54,001 bases of DNA, from contig JAUCBJ010001194.1 of NCBI GenBank assembly GCA_032718475.1, forward strand, positions 1-54,001. Reading direction: 5' to 3'. Positions 12,486 through 23,035 of the stretch are shown here, piece by piece (the first letter of the stretch is position 1; each line of letters opens with the position of its first letter). The notes beneath the pieces are model-generated. The model had not been told where the DNA came from, made no database searches, and worked only from the letters and a program-made list of their open reading frames with translations. The stretch comes from Nemertoderma westbladi (Eukaryota > Xenacoelomorpha > Nemertodermatida > Nemertodermatidae). A program made the position numbers and the translations under genes.

Positions 12486-12810
12486 AGTAGTAGAGGTTTG
12501 GTCCTCTCGGTGACAGTTAGACCTCACTGACACCCATTGGGTATTTATGACACCCTATTATCACCCATAGAGTGTCATTGGCGCCAGACTGTCTGGGTGA
12601 CACCTCCCAATTAGGCTAATTAGACTCTAATTGATAGGTGGCATCAATTAATTAGTACAATTAAACCCTAATAGGTGTCTTACGACTCCTAATTAGGGTT
12701 TAATTGATTATCCTAATTAATCAGACTGATTAGCGCCCTGACATACAATGGGTCATCAGTGAGGTCTACCTGTCGCCGAGAGGACCAAAGGGTGTCATAA
12801 GTGACACCGC
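12486..12810 (+). repeat. Left terminal inverted repeat, itself palindromic
   Basis: It matches the reverse complement of 26723-27048 over its whole length at roughly 93-95%. Within this one repeat, the outer segment from about 12497 (TTTGGTCCTCTCGG, then TTAGACCTCACTGA) is the inverse of the inner segment ending at about 12789 (TCAGTGAGGTCTA, then CCGAGAGGACCAAA). Each repeat can therefore fold into a long hairpin of about 290 nt. An inner short palindrome (GGTGTCA..TGACACC) closes the repeat. Confidence 0.92.
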
Positions 12811-13200
12811 AGCTCTTTTATTCATTAATTTTAATTAATTATTTGTATTTAATTTTACTTTATTTATTTGTATTTAATTTTAAATTAATTATTCATTTGT
12901 ACTTTATTTTAAATTAATTAATTGTATTACTTTTACTTTATACATTGATTTCTTAGCCATACTTAGCCATAGGGTATACAGCTCCCTTACTGGTAACTAA
13001 TTACTCTTATCTATATCCAGGCAGCTTTATCGTTGACCCCAGACCCCCAATTAGCTTTAACCAAGCAACAGCTTATTAATAATAGTTGTATCCAAGCGCC
13101 CCGCCCCCCTCTCATGACAGCTCTGATTACTATTTACTCTTACCTATATCCAGCCGTCTGCAGTTCCATAGTCTGCCGCTGTCTAGGGCCGTATGATCTG
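12811..13200. other. AT-rich non-coding DNA inside the TIR element
   Basis: Tracts of ATTAATTTTAAATTAATT type are followed by a short imperfect duplication (TATATCCAG and its surroundings at about 12990-13020 and 13120-13150). No gene is seen. Confidence 0.5.
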
Positions 13201-13601
13201 AAAATTAACATCTTCTCTAACTTTTCTATTTTCATTCCGAATAGGTTTAGACTCGGTAGGCATCTACTACGGCATAGGCCATATCTTTTGCGGAGTCATA
13301 GAGTAGTCTGAAGTTCCCCTGTCTGCCGCTAGAGGGCGTATTATTTGAAAATTAACATCTTCTCTAGCTTTGTCATTTACAATCCGCAAAACTATGAAGT
13401 TATATTGCTTAAGAGTTCTAAGGGGCGAGCCATGAGGCAAGATGTTTGAGGCTTATTTAGATATATTATTACTTAATTTTGACCCCCCAATCGGCATCTA
13501 CTACGGCATAGGCCATTTCTTTTGCGGAGTCATAGAGTAGTCTGAAGTTCACTGGTCTGCCACTAGAGGGCATATTATTTGAAAATTAACATCTTCTCTA
13601 G
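13200..13601. repeat. Tandem array of about 234-bp units, interrupted by the gypsy element
   Basis: Units share TCTAGCTTTG, ATCCGCAAAACTATGAAG, GGGGCGAGCCATGAGGC and GTCTGCCGCTAGAGGG. One partial unit ends near 13362, one full unit runs 13363-13596, and a third continues at 18822 after the inserted gypsy element. The gypsy insertion sits exactly at a unit boundary motif (TCTAG). Confidence 0.85.
13597..13601. repeat. Target-site duplication of gypsy element, left (TCTAG)
   Basis: Five bases TCTAG flank the left LTR and recur exactly at 18822-18826 after the right LTR. This is the 5-bp duplication expected for Ty3/gypsy integrases. Confidence 0.95.
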
Positions 13602-13882
13602 TGTAGTGACATCCAGTGGTTCACACTCTTACATATATATTATTTTACATATATTTGGTGGCTGGTTATTATTAAGTTACATTTATGATGTACCCTGATT
13701 ACGTTGGTTGCCTAGTGATATCGGCAGATCAGCTGATCATCAGTACTTCTGTAGTACTGCACTTCGGCTTCCAAAAGCCTACACCTGTACACTTCTGCAC
13801 TGCACTGTCAGATATATTAATACATAATATACTGATATGATATAGCCTCACGCTCACCCTTGAGTTATTCCATATTACTACA
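13602..13882 (+). repeat. 5' LTR of gypsy element
   Basis: 281 bp, TG..CA ends, nearly identical to 18541-18821. It contains the palindrome-rich stretch GATCAGCTGATCATCAGTAC near its middle. Confidence 0.96.
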
Positions 13883-13900
13883 TGGCGCTGCGAGTAGTCA
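13883..13900 (+). promoter_or_regulatory. Primer binding site of gypsy element
   Basis: TGGCGCTGCGAGTAG follows the LTR with no spacer. TGG is the complement of the tRNA CCA end, as expected for minus-strand priming. I cannot assign the tRNA species without a tRNA set. Confidence 0.75.
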
Positions 13901-13961
13901 CTTACTCCTGAACTCGATTCGCGGGTTTACCCTTTTTTATCGCACGTTCATTGACGTTCCG

Positions 13962-16900
13962 ATGGCAGAAGCGGAATACGCCGAGGATAAACCCTGGTTA
14001 GATCTAACCCACGACGAGATCAACGCATTAACCCGTGCCGAACTGTTGCAATACTGTCATGACGCCCGCATCCCGCATGACAACAAAACATCGGTTGTGA
14101 AGCTTAGAACTAAGCTCCAATCCGCAATCGAAACTCAGGAAAATCCACGCGGCATGGATAAACTCCTGCAGTTCATGCAACAGCAACAACGCGAACACCG
14201 CGAACAGCAGGCAGAAGCAAATCGCCGATTAGAGGAACAACAGGCCCGTTCCGATGCGCAACTTCGGGACCTTCTCGACAGACTTGCTCGTCAGCAAAAC
14301 GTCGACCCTGCCAACCCGGCATTAGCCCCCGTGGCACCAGTCCCCGGACCCCCCGGACGACGGCACTTGATCTCGATCGACAACCTCGACCGTATCGACA
14401 CCTCCGTCGACCTTCCCGCTTTCCGTCGCTGGCGGGACAGCTGGGAATATAACGCAAACCGCCAGCGGGCGGAGACATACCCCCGCCGCGAACAGGTTTA
14501 TACTCTCCTGACTGCGTTAGGTCCGGGACTCCAGGAAGTCGTCCGAGTCCACCTAAAACTGGATCCCGACGACGATGCCACGACTACGAAACTCGTACTC
14601 GACGGTCTGCGGGATCATCTTCGTTCCAAACGCAGCATTGCCCTGGATTGCTTGGCCTTCCATAAACGCCGCCAGGGCCCACAGGAGACGTTCGACGACT
14701 TCTACATCGCTCTCCAGCACCTCGCTGACCTCGCCGAACTCTGCCTACATTGCCGTGACGACCAAATTGTAACACAAATTTTGGTCGGTCTCCACTCCGC
14801 CGAGACACAACAGGAGCTCTTAAAAGTCTTACCCCGGCCCACACTCGACGTCTGCGTCCAGACTTGCCAAAACTGGGAGTCGAGCTCCAAAAATCAGTCG
14901 TTTCTCGGCGGCTCCGGTTCCATCGCGAAAGTTTCGCAATACAAGCAGCGGCACGGCCGCTCACCAATGCGTCCAGGTGCCCCCAATCGACCGCAAACCG
15001 GTTCGGGAAACCGCTCAACTCCCGGACAATCCACGAGAACCTCTTCTCGTGGCGGGAACCCTCGCGCACGCAATTGCGGTAATTGCGGTAACCAGCAACA
15101 TACCGACAGGTCCAATTGCCCCGCCCGAGAAGTTCAGTGCGATGGCTGCGGTAAAACCGGCCACTTTTACAAAGTATGCCGTTCCAGTGGTCCTGCGCCG
15201 AAACCCGCCAAAACTAACACTATATTATCCCGGGATTCCATCAACCGCCTCGAGTACAGCGCGGCGGTCTGTAAACTGGACTACATCTCGGTGGATCTCA
15301 CCCTGTCCGGTACCGGTACCTATCTGGGAAAGGTACACCGTGCGCTCCCCGACAGCGGCGCAGCAGCGACCATCCTAAGCGAAGACCTCTTCTACAAGCT
15401 CGGAGGCCTCCATGCGGATCTACTCCCGTCGATGAATCTGGATTTGGTCGCCGCGGATGGTCTTCCCCTTCAAACTCGCGGCCGCCTACCCGCTTCTATT
15501 ACTTCCGGTGGCAACACTGCAACTACCGAAGTCATTCTCTCTCCGGAGACGGAGGGTTTAATTCTAAGCAAATCCTTTTGCTTAGATCTTGGGATCCTCC
15601 CCCCGAGTTTCCCATATCCCATAGCCGTCTCCGCAACCTCAACTGGGACCCCTGTACCGGTCGCAGTTCTAGAACCTGATCCCTGTCATTCAGGTTCCGA
15701 CAGCCCTAGCGCTATTCTCGACCGTTACGGGGATGTTTTCGACGACGAGGCCGCCCCTCTGTCAACCATTACTGGTCCCCCCATGCATATAGAACTCAAG
15801 GAGGGCGCCCAGCCCTACCATGCCAACGGCGCTCGTCCGATTCCGTTTGCTCTTCGAGACGAGGTAAAAACCCTCCTTGATGACTTGGAACGCCGCGACG
15901 TCATACAGCGTGTGGATGAACCCACCGAGTGGGCCCACCCGCTTACAGTTACCCGGAAACCCAGCGGTAAACTTCGTCTATGTGTGGATTTGCGCCATCT
16001 TAACTACCAGGTTAAACGGCCATTCTACCCCACACCCAATCCACGAGTCGCGGTTGCAGAAATTTCCCCCACTGCTCGATACTTTTCAGTGTTCGACGCC
16101 TCCCATGGGTATTGGCAGGTACCCCTAGACGCTGAATCTCAGCTCCTAACCACCTTCATTACTCCATTGGGGCGATATAAACACACACGCAGTGTGATGG
16201 GGCTTATTTCTTCCGGCGACGAATTCAACCGCCGGGGCGATGACGCGCTCCGAGGTATCCCACGAATGCTTAAGATCGTGGACGATGTCCTCCTATACGA
16301 TAATACTCTCGAGGAACACATCTGTAGCATCCAACGCTTTCTCGAGCGCTGCAGATCGACTGGTATCTGCCTCCACCCTGGCAAGGTACAACTCGCGAAA
16401 TCGGAGGTGAAGTTTGGCGGCTTCCTCGTCGGCTCGGATGGCATCCGCGCTGACCCCGCTAAACTTTCTGCGATCGCGTCTTTCCCCCGACCGGAAACTC
16501 TCACCGACCTTCGGAGTTTCGTCGGTTTGGTGGAACAACTAGCTCCTTTCTCCACCTCCATCGCCGAGTTACTCCTTCCACTGCGACCTCTCCTGAGTAT
16601 CAAGTCGCCGTACATCTGGACCAGCGACCATCAGCGGGCCTTCGACGCCACTAAACGCGCCCTCACAACAACCCCAGTACTGGCTCCCTTTGATGTCTCC
16701 CTCGACACCCGACTTGTGACCGACGCTTCTCGCCTCAAAGGGCTCGGCTACGCCCTTCTCCAACGCCACGGTGTCGAGTGGAAGCTCGTTGAATGTGGCT
16801 CCAGATTCACTTCCGATACGGAATCGCGCTACGCAACAATTGAGCTCGAACTCCTTGCAGTCGTCTGGGCCGCCACAAAGTGTCGTACTTTCCTCCTTGG

Positions 16901-17300
16901 GCTCCCTAGCTTCACGCTCGTTACCGACCATCAACCACTGGTCACCATCCTCAACCGCAAGGGGCACTCTGAGGTTGACAACACTCGGATCCAGCGGCTG
17001 AAGTCAAAGTTGTCCCCGTATATATTTACCACAACTTGGTGCCGCGGGAAAGACCACGCAATCCCAGACGCGCTTTCCCGGTCACCCGTCGACCAACCGA
17101 CCGCAGCCGACCTCGTCGACGATGGCGAGATTGCCTACAATCTGCGCTCTGTTACACTCGCCAACGTCTCCGCGATTTCCGGCGAGGATCACCTCGAGGA
17201 CCCGGTCCTCCAGGAGCTATCGAACACTGCTAGGGAAGACGAGGCTTACCGTTCTCTACATACCGCTGTCCAGCACGGTTTCCCCCCCCAGTTCACGTAG
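13962..17300 (+). CDS. gag-pol: Gypsy Gag-Pol: capsid, nucleocapsid, protease, RT, RNase H
   Basis: One open frame of about 1110 codons from the ATG at 13962 (the frame is open further upstream into the LTR but without ATG). Order by approximate residue of the open frame: coiled-coil Gln/Arg-rich segment (100-150), gag capsid region (180-330), two zinc knuckles ([15 protein letters not shown] and [14 protein letters not shown], about 400-440), protease with [11 protein letters not shown] (about 500), RT with [23 protein letters not shown] and the active site IVDDVLLYD (about 690-820), and RNase H with [17 protein letters not shown] and [10 protein letters not shown] (about 950-1010). It ends at a stop at 17300 just before the integrase. 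Gag and Pol are in one frame, so no frameshift is needed between them. The stop follows a run of C at 17281-17287, where a one-base error or mutation would explain the break. Confidence 0.93.
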   Translation: MAEAEYAEDKPWLDLTHDEINALTRAELLQYCHDARIPHDNKTSVVKLRTKLQSAIETQENPRGMDKLLQFMQQQQREHREQQAEANRRLEEQQARSDAQLRDLLDRLARQQNVDPANPALAPVAPVPGPPGRRHLISIDNLDRIDTSVDLPAFRRWRDSWEYNANRQRAETYPRREQVYTLLTALGPGLQEVVRVHLKLDPDDDATTTKLVLDGLRDHLRSKRSIALDCLAFHKRRQGPQETFDDFYIALQHLADLAELCLHCRDDQIVTQILVGLHSAETQQELLKVLPRPTLDVCVQTCQNWESSSKNQSFLGGSGSIAKVSQYKQRHGRSPMRPGAPNRPQTGSGNRSTPGQSTRTSSRGGNPRARNCGNCGNQQHTDRSNCPAREVQCDGCGKTGHFYKVCRSSGPAPKPAKTNTILSRDSINRLEYSAAVCKLDYISVDLTLSGTGTYLGKVHRALPDSGAAATILSEDLFYKLGGLHADLLPSMNLDLVAADGLPLQTRGRLPASITSGGNTATTEVILSPETEGLILSKSFCLDLGILPPSFPYPIAVSATSTGTPVPVAVLEPDPCHSGSDSPSAILDRYGDVFDDEAAPLSTITGPPMHIELKEGAQPYHANGARPIPFALRDEVKTLLDDLERRDVIQRVDEPTEWAHPLTVTRKPSGKLRLCVDLRHLNYQVKRPFYPTPNPRVAVAEISPTARYFSVFDASHGYWQVPLDAESQLLTTFITPLGRYKHTRSVMGLISSGDEFNRRGDDALRGIPRMLKIVDDVLLYDNTLEEHICSIQRFLERCRSTGICLHPGKVQLAKSEVKFGGFLVGSDGIRADPAKLSAIASFPRPETLTDLRSFVGLVEQLAPFSTSIAELLLPLRPLLSIKSPYIWTSDHQRAFDATKRALTTTPVLAPFDVSLDTRLVTDASRLKGLGYALLQRHGVEWKLVECGSRFTSDTESRYATIELELLAVVWAATKCRTFLLGLPSFTLVTDHQPLVTILNRKGHSEVDNTRIQRLKSKLSPYIFTTTWCRGKDHAIPDALSRSPVDQPTAADLVDDGEIAYNLRSVTLANVSAISGEDHLEDPVLQELSNTAREDEAYRSLHTAVQHGFPPQFT

Positions 17301-18517
17301 CGACCCCGCGGTTGGTGCCTACTGGTCCCTCCGGGACTCCCTATCAACAGATGGCGACCTGGTACTTTATGGTCAACGCCTCGTCATCCCCCAGGCGGCC
17401 CGAGCCATCACGTTGGAACGCCTCCACACTCCCCATCAAGGGGTTGACAAATCCCTTCGGCGAGCCCGACAGTGCGTGTACTGGCCGGGCCTCACCAATG
17501 ACATTCGGACATCCGTCGCCAGCTGTCCGTCGTGTCTTCGCCACCGATCGACCCCACCGAAGGAACCCTTCCTCCAGGAACCTCTCCCAACACGGATATT
17601 CGAAGACATATCCGCGGACTTTTTCAGCCAAATGGCCGGCACTACGTCGCCCTCGCCGATCGTTACAGCGGCTGGCCCGACCTTCACAACTTCCCGGGTC
17701 CCCCAACCGCTCTACAGACTATTGCGGCGCTAAAACAATGGTTTACCCGGTATGGTATACCAACCCGACTCCGCTCGGATGGCGGCACCCCACTCACCGC
17801 CACAGCGACAAAAACATTTTTAACGAATGGGGTGTTATCCCAGTTACCTCCTCCGCAGAATACCCGCAGGGTAATGGGCACGCGGAGGCAACTGTAAAGT
17901 CCCTCAAGAGCCTTCTAGATAAAGTAGGTGGCTCTCACACCTCCGAGGCCTTTGCCGAGGGTCTACTCTCACTCAGGAACAGCCCACGGGAGAGCGGTCT
18001 GTCTCCCGCTCAAGTAGTGTACGGCCACCCCCTCCGTACTCGCGTCCCCGCACACCACAGTGCATTTGCGGCGGACCACCAGGCCACACGGCGCCGACTC
18101 GATGAAGTTCTTCCACCACTACGTGCGCAACGCATTGCCGACTATAACAAAGCGGCCCACAGCCTCCCGCCCCTCGCAGTTCATGGCCACGTCGTGATAC
18201 AAGACCCCCACTCCAAACGCTGGGACCGAAAGGGGATGGTCGTCGAGGCTGGGCCCAACCGTAGATACACGGTCAGGACCCCTTCCGGCCGTAATATAAG
18301 TAGGAACCGTCGCTTCCTACTTCTCGACACTTCGACGCCACTCTCCAGTGCCGCTCCGGCAATTCCCAGGATTCCCGACGACACTGCCACAACACACAAA
18401 CCCGTGGCGGATATCAACCCCGCCGGGCCACCTAAAACTGTCAGATTTGACAATAATGTTACTACACGCACCCACCGTTACCCTACTCGGCAACATAAAC
18501 CCCCACAGCGACTATAA
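17288..18517 (+). pseudogene. Gypsy integrase and C-terminal tail (three frame changes)
   Basis: The integrase continues pol but in shifted frames. The zinc-binding part is read in the frame 17122-17733 (LHTPHQGVDKS and CPSCLRH). The first catalytic region follows in the frame 17532-17897 (VALADRYSGWPD, then RSDGGTP). The final part is in the frame 17312-18517 (EYPQGNGHAEATVKSLKSL with the catalytic Glu), followed by a basic C-terminal domain and tail ending at 18517. The breaks lie near 17285 (run of C), 17640 and 17820 (run of T). Given nearly identical LTRs, at least the homopolymer breaks may be sequencing or assembly errors rather than decay. Confidence 0.88.
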
Positions 18518-18530
18518 CTCATAACGAGCT

Positions 18531-18540
18531 AGAAGGGGGG
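18531..18540 (+). promoter_or_regulatory. Polypurine tract of gypsy element
   Basis: AGAAGGGGGG directly abuts the right LTR and would prime plus-strand DNA synthesis. Confidence 0.88.
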
Positions 18541-18821
18541 TGTAGTGACATCCAGTGGTTCACACTCTTACATATATATTATTTTACATATATTTGGTGG
18601 CTGGTTATTATTAAGTTACATTTATGATGTACCCTGATTACGTTGGTTGCCTAGTGATATCGGCAGATCAGCTGATCATCAGTACTTCTGTAGTACTGCA
18701 CTTCGGCTTCCAAAAGCCTACACCTGTACACTTCTGCACTGCACTGTCAGATATATTAATACATAATATGCTGATATGATATAGCCTCACGCTCACCCTT
18801 GAGTTATTCCATATTACTACA
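18541..18821 (+). repeat. 3' LTR of gypsy element
   Basis: 281 bp; one base difference seen from 13602-13882. It is followed by the target duplication TCTAG at 18822-18826. Confidence 0.96.
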
Positions 18822-19035
18822 TCTAGCTTTGTTATTTACAATCCGCAAAACTATGAAGTTATATTGCTTAAGAGTTCTAGGGGGCGAGCCATGAGGCAAA
18901 ATGTTTGAGACTTATTTAGATATATTATTACTTAATTTTGACCCCTCAATCGGTATCTATTACAATATGGGCTATATTTTTTGCAGTCACAGAGTAGTCT
19001 GAAGTTCCCCAGTCTGCCGCTAGAGGGTGAAATGT
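18822..19035. repeat. Continuation of the 234-bp tandem array
   Basis: Third unit of the array seen at 13200-13601, displaced by the gypsy insertion. It is more diverged in its second half (for example TACAATATGGGC in place of TACGGCATAGGC). Confidence 0.85.
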
Positions 19036-19407
19036 CTCAAAGTGAAAAACATATGGTCGCCATGAATTGGTTACTAGGCAATAATACGGCATTTTGCAAC
19101 GTTAGGCCTATTGCTGACCGAACGAAAACTGCCCTGGTTTATGGTAGTAACAATGTGTTGGCAAGCTGTATTTTTCGAGGTGTTTGTTATTATACATTTA
19201 TTATAGGAAGGGATCTAGGGGTCTTTACCTCGAATGATAAGTTTATTTTACCGAAAATAACTTATCTTTTATTAGCGCAATTGTAGGACTAATCCCATCA
19301 CATGCGTACTTTTTAACCGGGTAGTGTACAAATTTAAGAATCGCGTAATTTTTCTTGCAATTAATATCTCATATCTCTCCAAACCACGTACGCGTTTTGA
19401 CCTTACT

Positions 19408-19480
19408 GGGTCTTATGCAGGGATCGAACCCATGCCATATGGGAGATGTGAATTCAATGCAACCACTACACCAAGGTGGA
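19408..19480 (-). repeat. tRNA-like sequence (SINE head or tRNA pseudogene)
   Basis: The minus strand has an A-box-like TGGTGTAGTGG and a perfect B-box GGTTCGATCCC at tRNA-like spacing, which would form an internal RNA polymerase III promoter. The acceptor ends do not pair and no clean anticodon arm forms, so it is not called a functional tRNA. Confidence 0.6.
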
Positions 19481-19544
19481 ACAGTAACAGTCGAATTTGT
19501 TCGTTGACGTTCCAATTTGTAAGACTCTCATTTAAGACCTGACA

Positions 19545-19865
19545 CAGACTATGACTCACTGAGGCATAGACTATGCCTCACTGAGGCACTGAGGCATAGA
19601 CTATACCTCACTGAGGCACTGAGGCATAGACTGTGCCTCACCGAGGCATAGACTATGCCTCACTGAGGCACTGAGGCATAGACTATGCCTCACTGAGGCA
19701 CTGAGGCATAGACTATGCCTCACTGAGGCACTGAGGCTTAAACTATGCCTCACTGAGGCACTGAGGCATAGACTATGCCTCACTGAGGCATTAAGGCATA
19801 GACTATGACTCACTGATGCATAGACTATGCCTCACTGAATATGACAGGCATAGAATATGACTCAT
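19545..19865. repeat. Hairpin minisatellite (GAGGCATAGACTATGCCTC)
   Basis: About ten tandem units, each a near-perfect palindrome with 9-bp arms around one base, joined by ACTGAGGCACT-type linkers. The same family recurs at 26568-26722, directly against the inner edge of the right terminal inverted repeat. Confidence 0.92.
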
Positions 19866-20230
19866 AAGGGTCTAAGGCCTTCAAGCTGATCATTTGCTTA
19901 GTTTTCTAATTAGAAGGTCGTGAGTTCGAACCATAGAAGAGCATTATTCTTTTTCCTAGCTCTAGGCTGACTCTAGTGTACACTAGCTTTGACTCTCCCA
20001 GCTATAGTGATAGTATGCAACCTTGGGAGTTAATGTGAGTAAAGGCCAAGAGATTAGACTTCAGGTTGCCTCCATTGATTCACTCTTCTTAACTTTATAA
20101 AGTTACTCAACCCTTATTTAAAGTTTTAAAAATTATGACATAGTCGACCAATTTTCCAAAGTATATTATAAAAACATATAATTTCTTGAATAAATAGACC
20201 TAATAGTAATAAATATTGTGGGGTAAATAC
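19866..20230. other. Non-coding, with a second tRNA B-box-like motif
   Basis: On the + strand near 19920 there is GTGAGTTCGAACC, resembling a tRNA T-arm, preceded by a weakly tRNA-like stretch. Otherwise the DNA is AT-rich with no gene seen. Confidence 0.35.
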
Positions 20231-20231
20231 A

Positions 20232-20348
20232 TTTATAATACTAATATAATTATTATGGATAAATAGTCCGAATACTAATATAATTGTTATGGATAAATAG
20301 TCCTAATACTAATATAATTGTTTTGGATAAATAGCCCTAATACTATTA
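20232..20348. repeat. Tandem repeat of about 34 bp, at least three copies
   Basis: The unit resembles ACTAATATAATTGTTATGG followed by ATAAATAGTCC. It is AT-rich with little divergence between copies. Confidence 0.8.
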
Positions 20349-20369
20349 TGAAAGGAACTCAAACAAACA

Positions 20370-20575
20370 AATGTCAATAGCGTCGTCCTGCGCGGGCATA
20401 TACTGAACGAGAGTTTTTTTATCATAGGTCTTCGAAAATTAGTAAAAGCTGGTTGATTTACTTTACTTTCATCTTCCTCATTACCCAACTGTTTCTTAAT
20501 TTTATTCAATTGTTCATTAATTTTCAGTAATTTACTTTTATTTCCCAGAACCTGTTAGTCGAGTAGACGCTTGGT
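20370..20575 (-). pseudogene. Degenerate fragment related to the acidic zinc-finger protein
   Basis: Read on the minus strand, about 20570-20470 encodes VLGNKSKLLKI and then KKQLGNEEDESK. This resembles the 28-residue repeats of the protein at 26113-25187, which share VLGSKIKLQKF-type sequence. Only part of one repeat is recognisable and no longer frame exists, so this is a broken duplicate of that gene's 3' end or a relic of a related element. Confidence 0.45.
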
Positions 20576-20811
20576 ACATTTTACTGACGAACCGTTCTCC
20601 AGCGTATGACTGCAATTTTATTTGCTCATGATGTTGTTCAACATTATAACAATAAATTTTCGCTATAAAGACTTTGGGAAAGGTTGAGCAATTTTTTTTA
20701 TTGCCGTTTGTTTGGAGGATAAAATCTTAACAAAATTACCAAAAAAATGTTAATCTATGTAGAGAATGTGTTAGCAACAACATTAAACATTCTAGAATAT
20801 TATGTTTTTAT
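20576..20811. other. Unassigned AT-rich DNA
   Basis: No gene or repeat recognised. Confidence 0.4.
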
Positions 20812-20957
20812 GATTCAAAACATTGCAGTAATAAGTTACATGTAGGCAATGAAAATTTATTATGATTCAAAACACTTCAGTAATAAGTTACATGTAGGCA
20901 ATGAAAATTTATTATGATTCAAAACACTTCAGTAATAAGTTACATTTAGGCAATGAA
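20812..20957. repeat. 52-bp tandem repeat, three copies
   Basis: Units start TTATGATTCAAAACA and contain AGTAATAAGTTACATGTAGG. Copies differ by only a few bases. Confidence 0.9.
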
Positions 20958-21740
20958 AAGGACCTTAAAGAGAGTTGGAGGCGACGAGTGCTTTGACTAA
21001 AATAATTAAAAAATATTGTGATTAATAGTGACATTTAGTTTTGAGAAAGATTGCCTTATCTGGATCTACCGCCTTATGTAAGGCGATAGATCCCAAAAAT
21101 CCAAAAGTTGGAAACGCTAGAAAAATGCAGCGATAGCAATATGAGAAAGGACTTTTGCCATTTGCGAAACAAGATTGCCACGATACGAAGAATTAGCTGG
21201 AAATTTGAAGATTTCGTTGGATTTGGGAGATGGTGAGCGTGAAGACCTAACTATTTTGGGAACCCGATTCTATCGAAGTTGTTACGTCAATTTTAAAGGT
21301 AATATACTTAATGTACACCACCTTTTAATATATAGAATATTGTATAATACTTATATTTAAAAAGATTTGTATTTTCGCTTTACAATTGTTGTTGGAGAAT
21401 AATTTTAAAACGTCTCCATCCAATCTAATCTAGCCACGGCCCTATCAAGCATTATTGATCATTTTATACTACTTTTTATGTAGCTATTTTTACGTTTGAT
21501 ACATATAAATGTTCTGGAACATATTGCCGTTACCCAACATTTATACAATATTATTGTATTTTATTTTTAATATTTCAGATTTTATTTATTTATTTTAAAA
21601 TATGGCAGATTTTTTTGTTATGATAGAAATATTTTTTCAACTTTATTTGTTTATAACATAAGCCTATATAAAAAAAAAAGTGAATAAACGCAACATAAAA
21701 GAGCAACATTCTCTATGTGAGGCCTAATCCTATATAGAAT
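20958..21740. other. Unassigned DNA inside the TIR element
   Basis: A short + frame at 21175-21360 has no recognisable motif. A small inverted pair (TCTACCGCCTTA..TAAGGCGATAGA) lies at about 21065-21090. Nothing else is seen. Confidence 0.4.
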
Positions 21741-21744
21741 AATT

Positions 21745-22890
21745 TTATTGTATAATATACAATAAAATGATTCTATATAGTATTTTGGCAGCTTCCACAA
21801 GCAGACAGATCCCACGATAGTTTGTTGGTATGCCGAGGTCTCCTTTCTTGGGGAGAGGCTTTAGTTGACCTTTAGTCCAAATTGGTGGTGGATTTTCCCC
21901 TTTTAACATCCGGTTGCAATCATCCGAAAATGGTCTTTTTAGCACTCATGTTTTCCATACCTATTCAGGGATTTCACCTAATCCACTCGCTTTATAATTG
22001 GACATGCTTTTAATACTTTCTCAACCTTGTTGATGTTTTCGGCTGTTGGTTGTTCAGTTTTTACTTTGGAGTAGGAGTATCTTAACATCTTCTCTCTTGC
22101 GATTTTGAACTTCTACTGTGTGAGCTTCCTTTACTGCATTGTCAGTTCTGAGTTTCTCCCAGTCGTAGTTGATTTGCTTGCTTGTCCTGAGTTTACTGGC
22201 TCTCAAACTGAGTCTGAGCTCTGCAGTCTGGTCTGGTCCGAACCAATTAGGTTGAACGAGCTGTACTGTATGCCTCGCAGTTAAATGTCCATCCTTACTC
22301 TTTTCGAATGTGGTGTTTGTATGTATCAACGACTTTATAAGCCCTTTCAAATCTTCTAGTCCTTGACTGCTTGTTCTGCATTATTGGTTGGATTGTAGCA
22401 ACACATTGCTGTTGTCTTGTCATTCCCACCAAAAATGTTGTAATTATATTAGTTTATGATCCTGGAATTTTTATATTCGATGGGGTTTAGTGTCAGAAGT
22501 GTAAATGGACTTAGGAGAATTCATACTCCACCAATTGAAACTTTGACCGAATTGCTTTCTCCTGAATTTGCAGACTGGAAGTGGATGGACGTTATACTGT
22601 AAACGTCCACTTCAAATGTCATTCATTATACTTGGCAATGTCTCATGACTAATCTGATATTATTGAATACAAATGATGTCGATGTAATATTCCATTGCCA
22701 GAGCTGCAATAATGTTTGCTAAGCAGTTTTAGAGTGCGTGGGCGTGCGTTCATTGTAGCAATCTTTAGTGTCTTTCTAAGTTTCAACAGGTTGGTTCTCA
22801 TTCTGCTCGACCTTCTTTCATTCACTGGGGTCGATAAAATGAGTACCTGTTGAATTACTGGGAGCAAACCTTGGGATACGAGTAGCACCA
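21745..22890 (-). pseudogene. Decayed non-LTR retrotransposon (RTE-like LINE) fragment
   Basis: Three minus-strand fragments lie in the order expected for a LINE ORF2. At 22888-22649 is the start of an endonuclease-like domain (KIATMNARPRTLKLLSK). At 22350-22054 is the linker before RT (INYDWEKLRTDNAVKEAHTV). At 21945-21745 is the first RT block (KPLPKKGDLGIPTNYRGICL). The intervening sequence has stops and frame changes. The 3' half of RT, including the catalytic Asp pair, is absent. It lies inside the TIR element. Confidence 0.75.
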
Positions 22891-22929
22891 GTCATACCTT
22901 CGGGTAGCAGCTACTGAAGAGGGAGACAA

Positions 22930-23035
22930 AAGCATGTTACAGTGGCACGTTATTCTACCCAAAAGGATAAACGAAAGTCAATTGAACAGGTTACAGTTTT
23001 ATTTTTGGGAGTAACCAGCTGTTATTTGCGTCGAT
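22930..23035. repeat. Dispersed repeat, second copy at 47890-47985
   Basis: Both copies share CAGTGGCACGTTATTCTA, then AATCGAACAGG or AATTGAACAGG, then TTACAGTTTTATTTTTGGG-type sequence in the same orientation. The family is unknown. It lies outside recognised coding regions in both places. Confidence 0.65.

Larger units (their letters stand above)
13602..18821 (+). mobile_element. Young Ty3/gypsy LTR retrotransposon (5.2 kb)
   Basis: Complete structure: 281-bp LTRs (13602-13882 and 18541-18821) that begin TGTAGTGACA and end TACTACA; a tRNA primer site starting TGGCGC directly after the left LTR; gag-pol; a polypurine tract AGAAGGGGGG directly before the right LTR; and a 5-bp duplication TCTAG. 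I see one difference between the LTRs (A versus G in the ACATAATAT.CTGATATG stretch), so insertion is recent. The coding region is GC-rich compared with its AT-rich surroundings. Confidence 0.97.
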
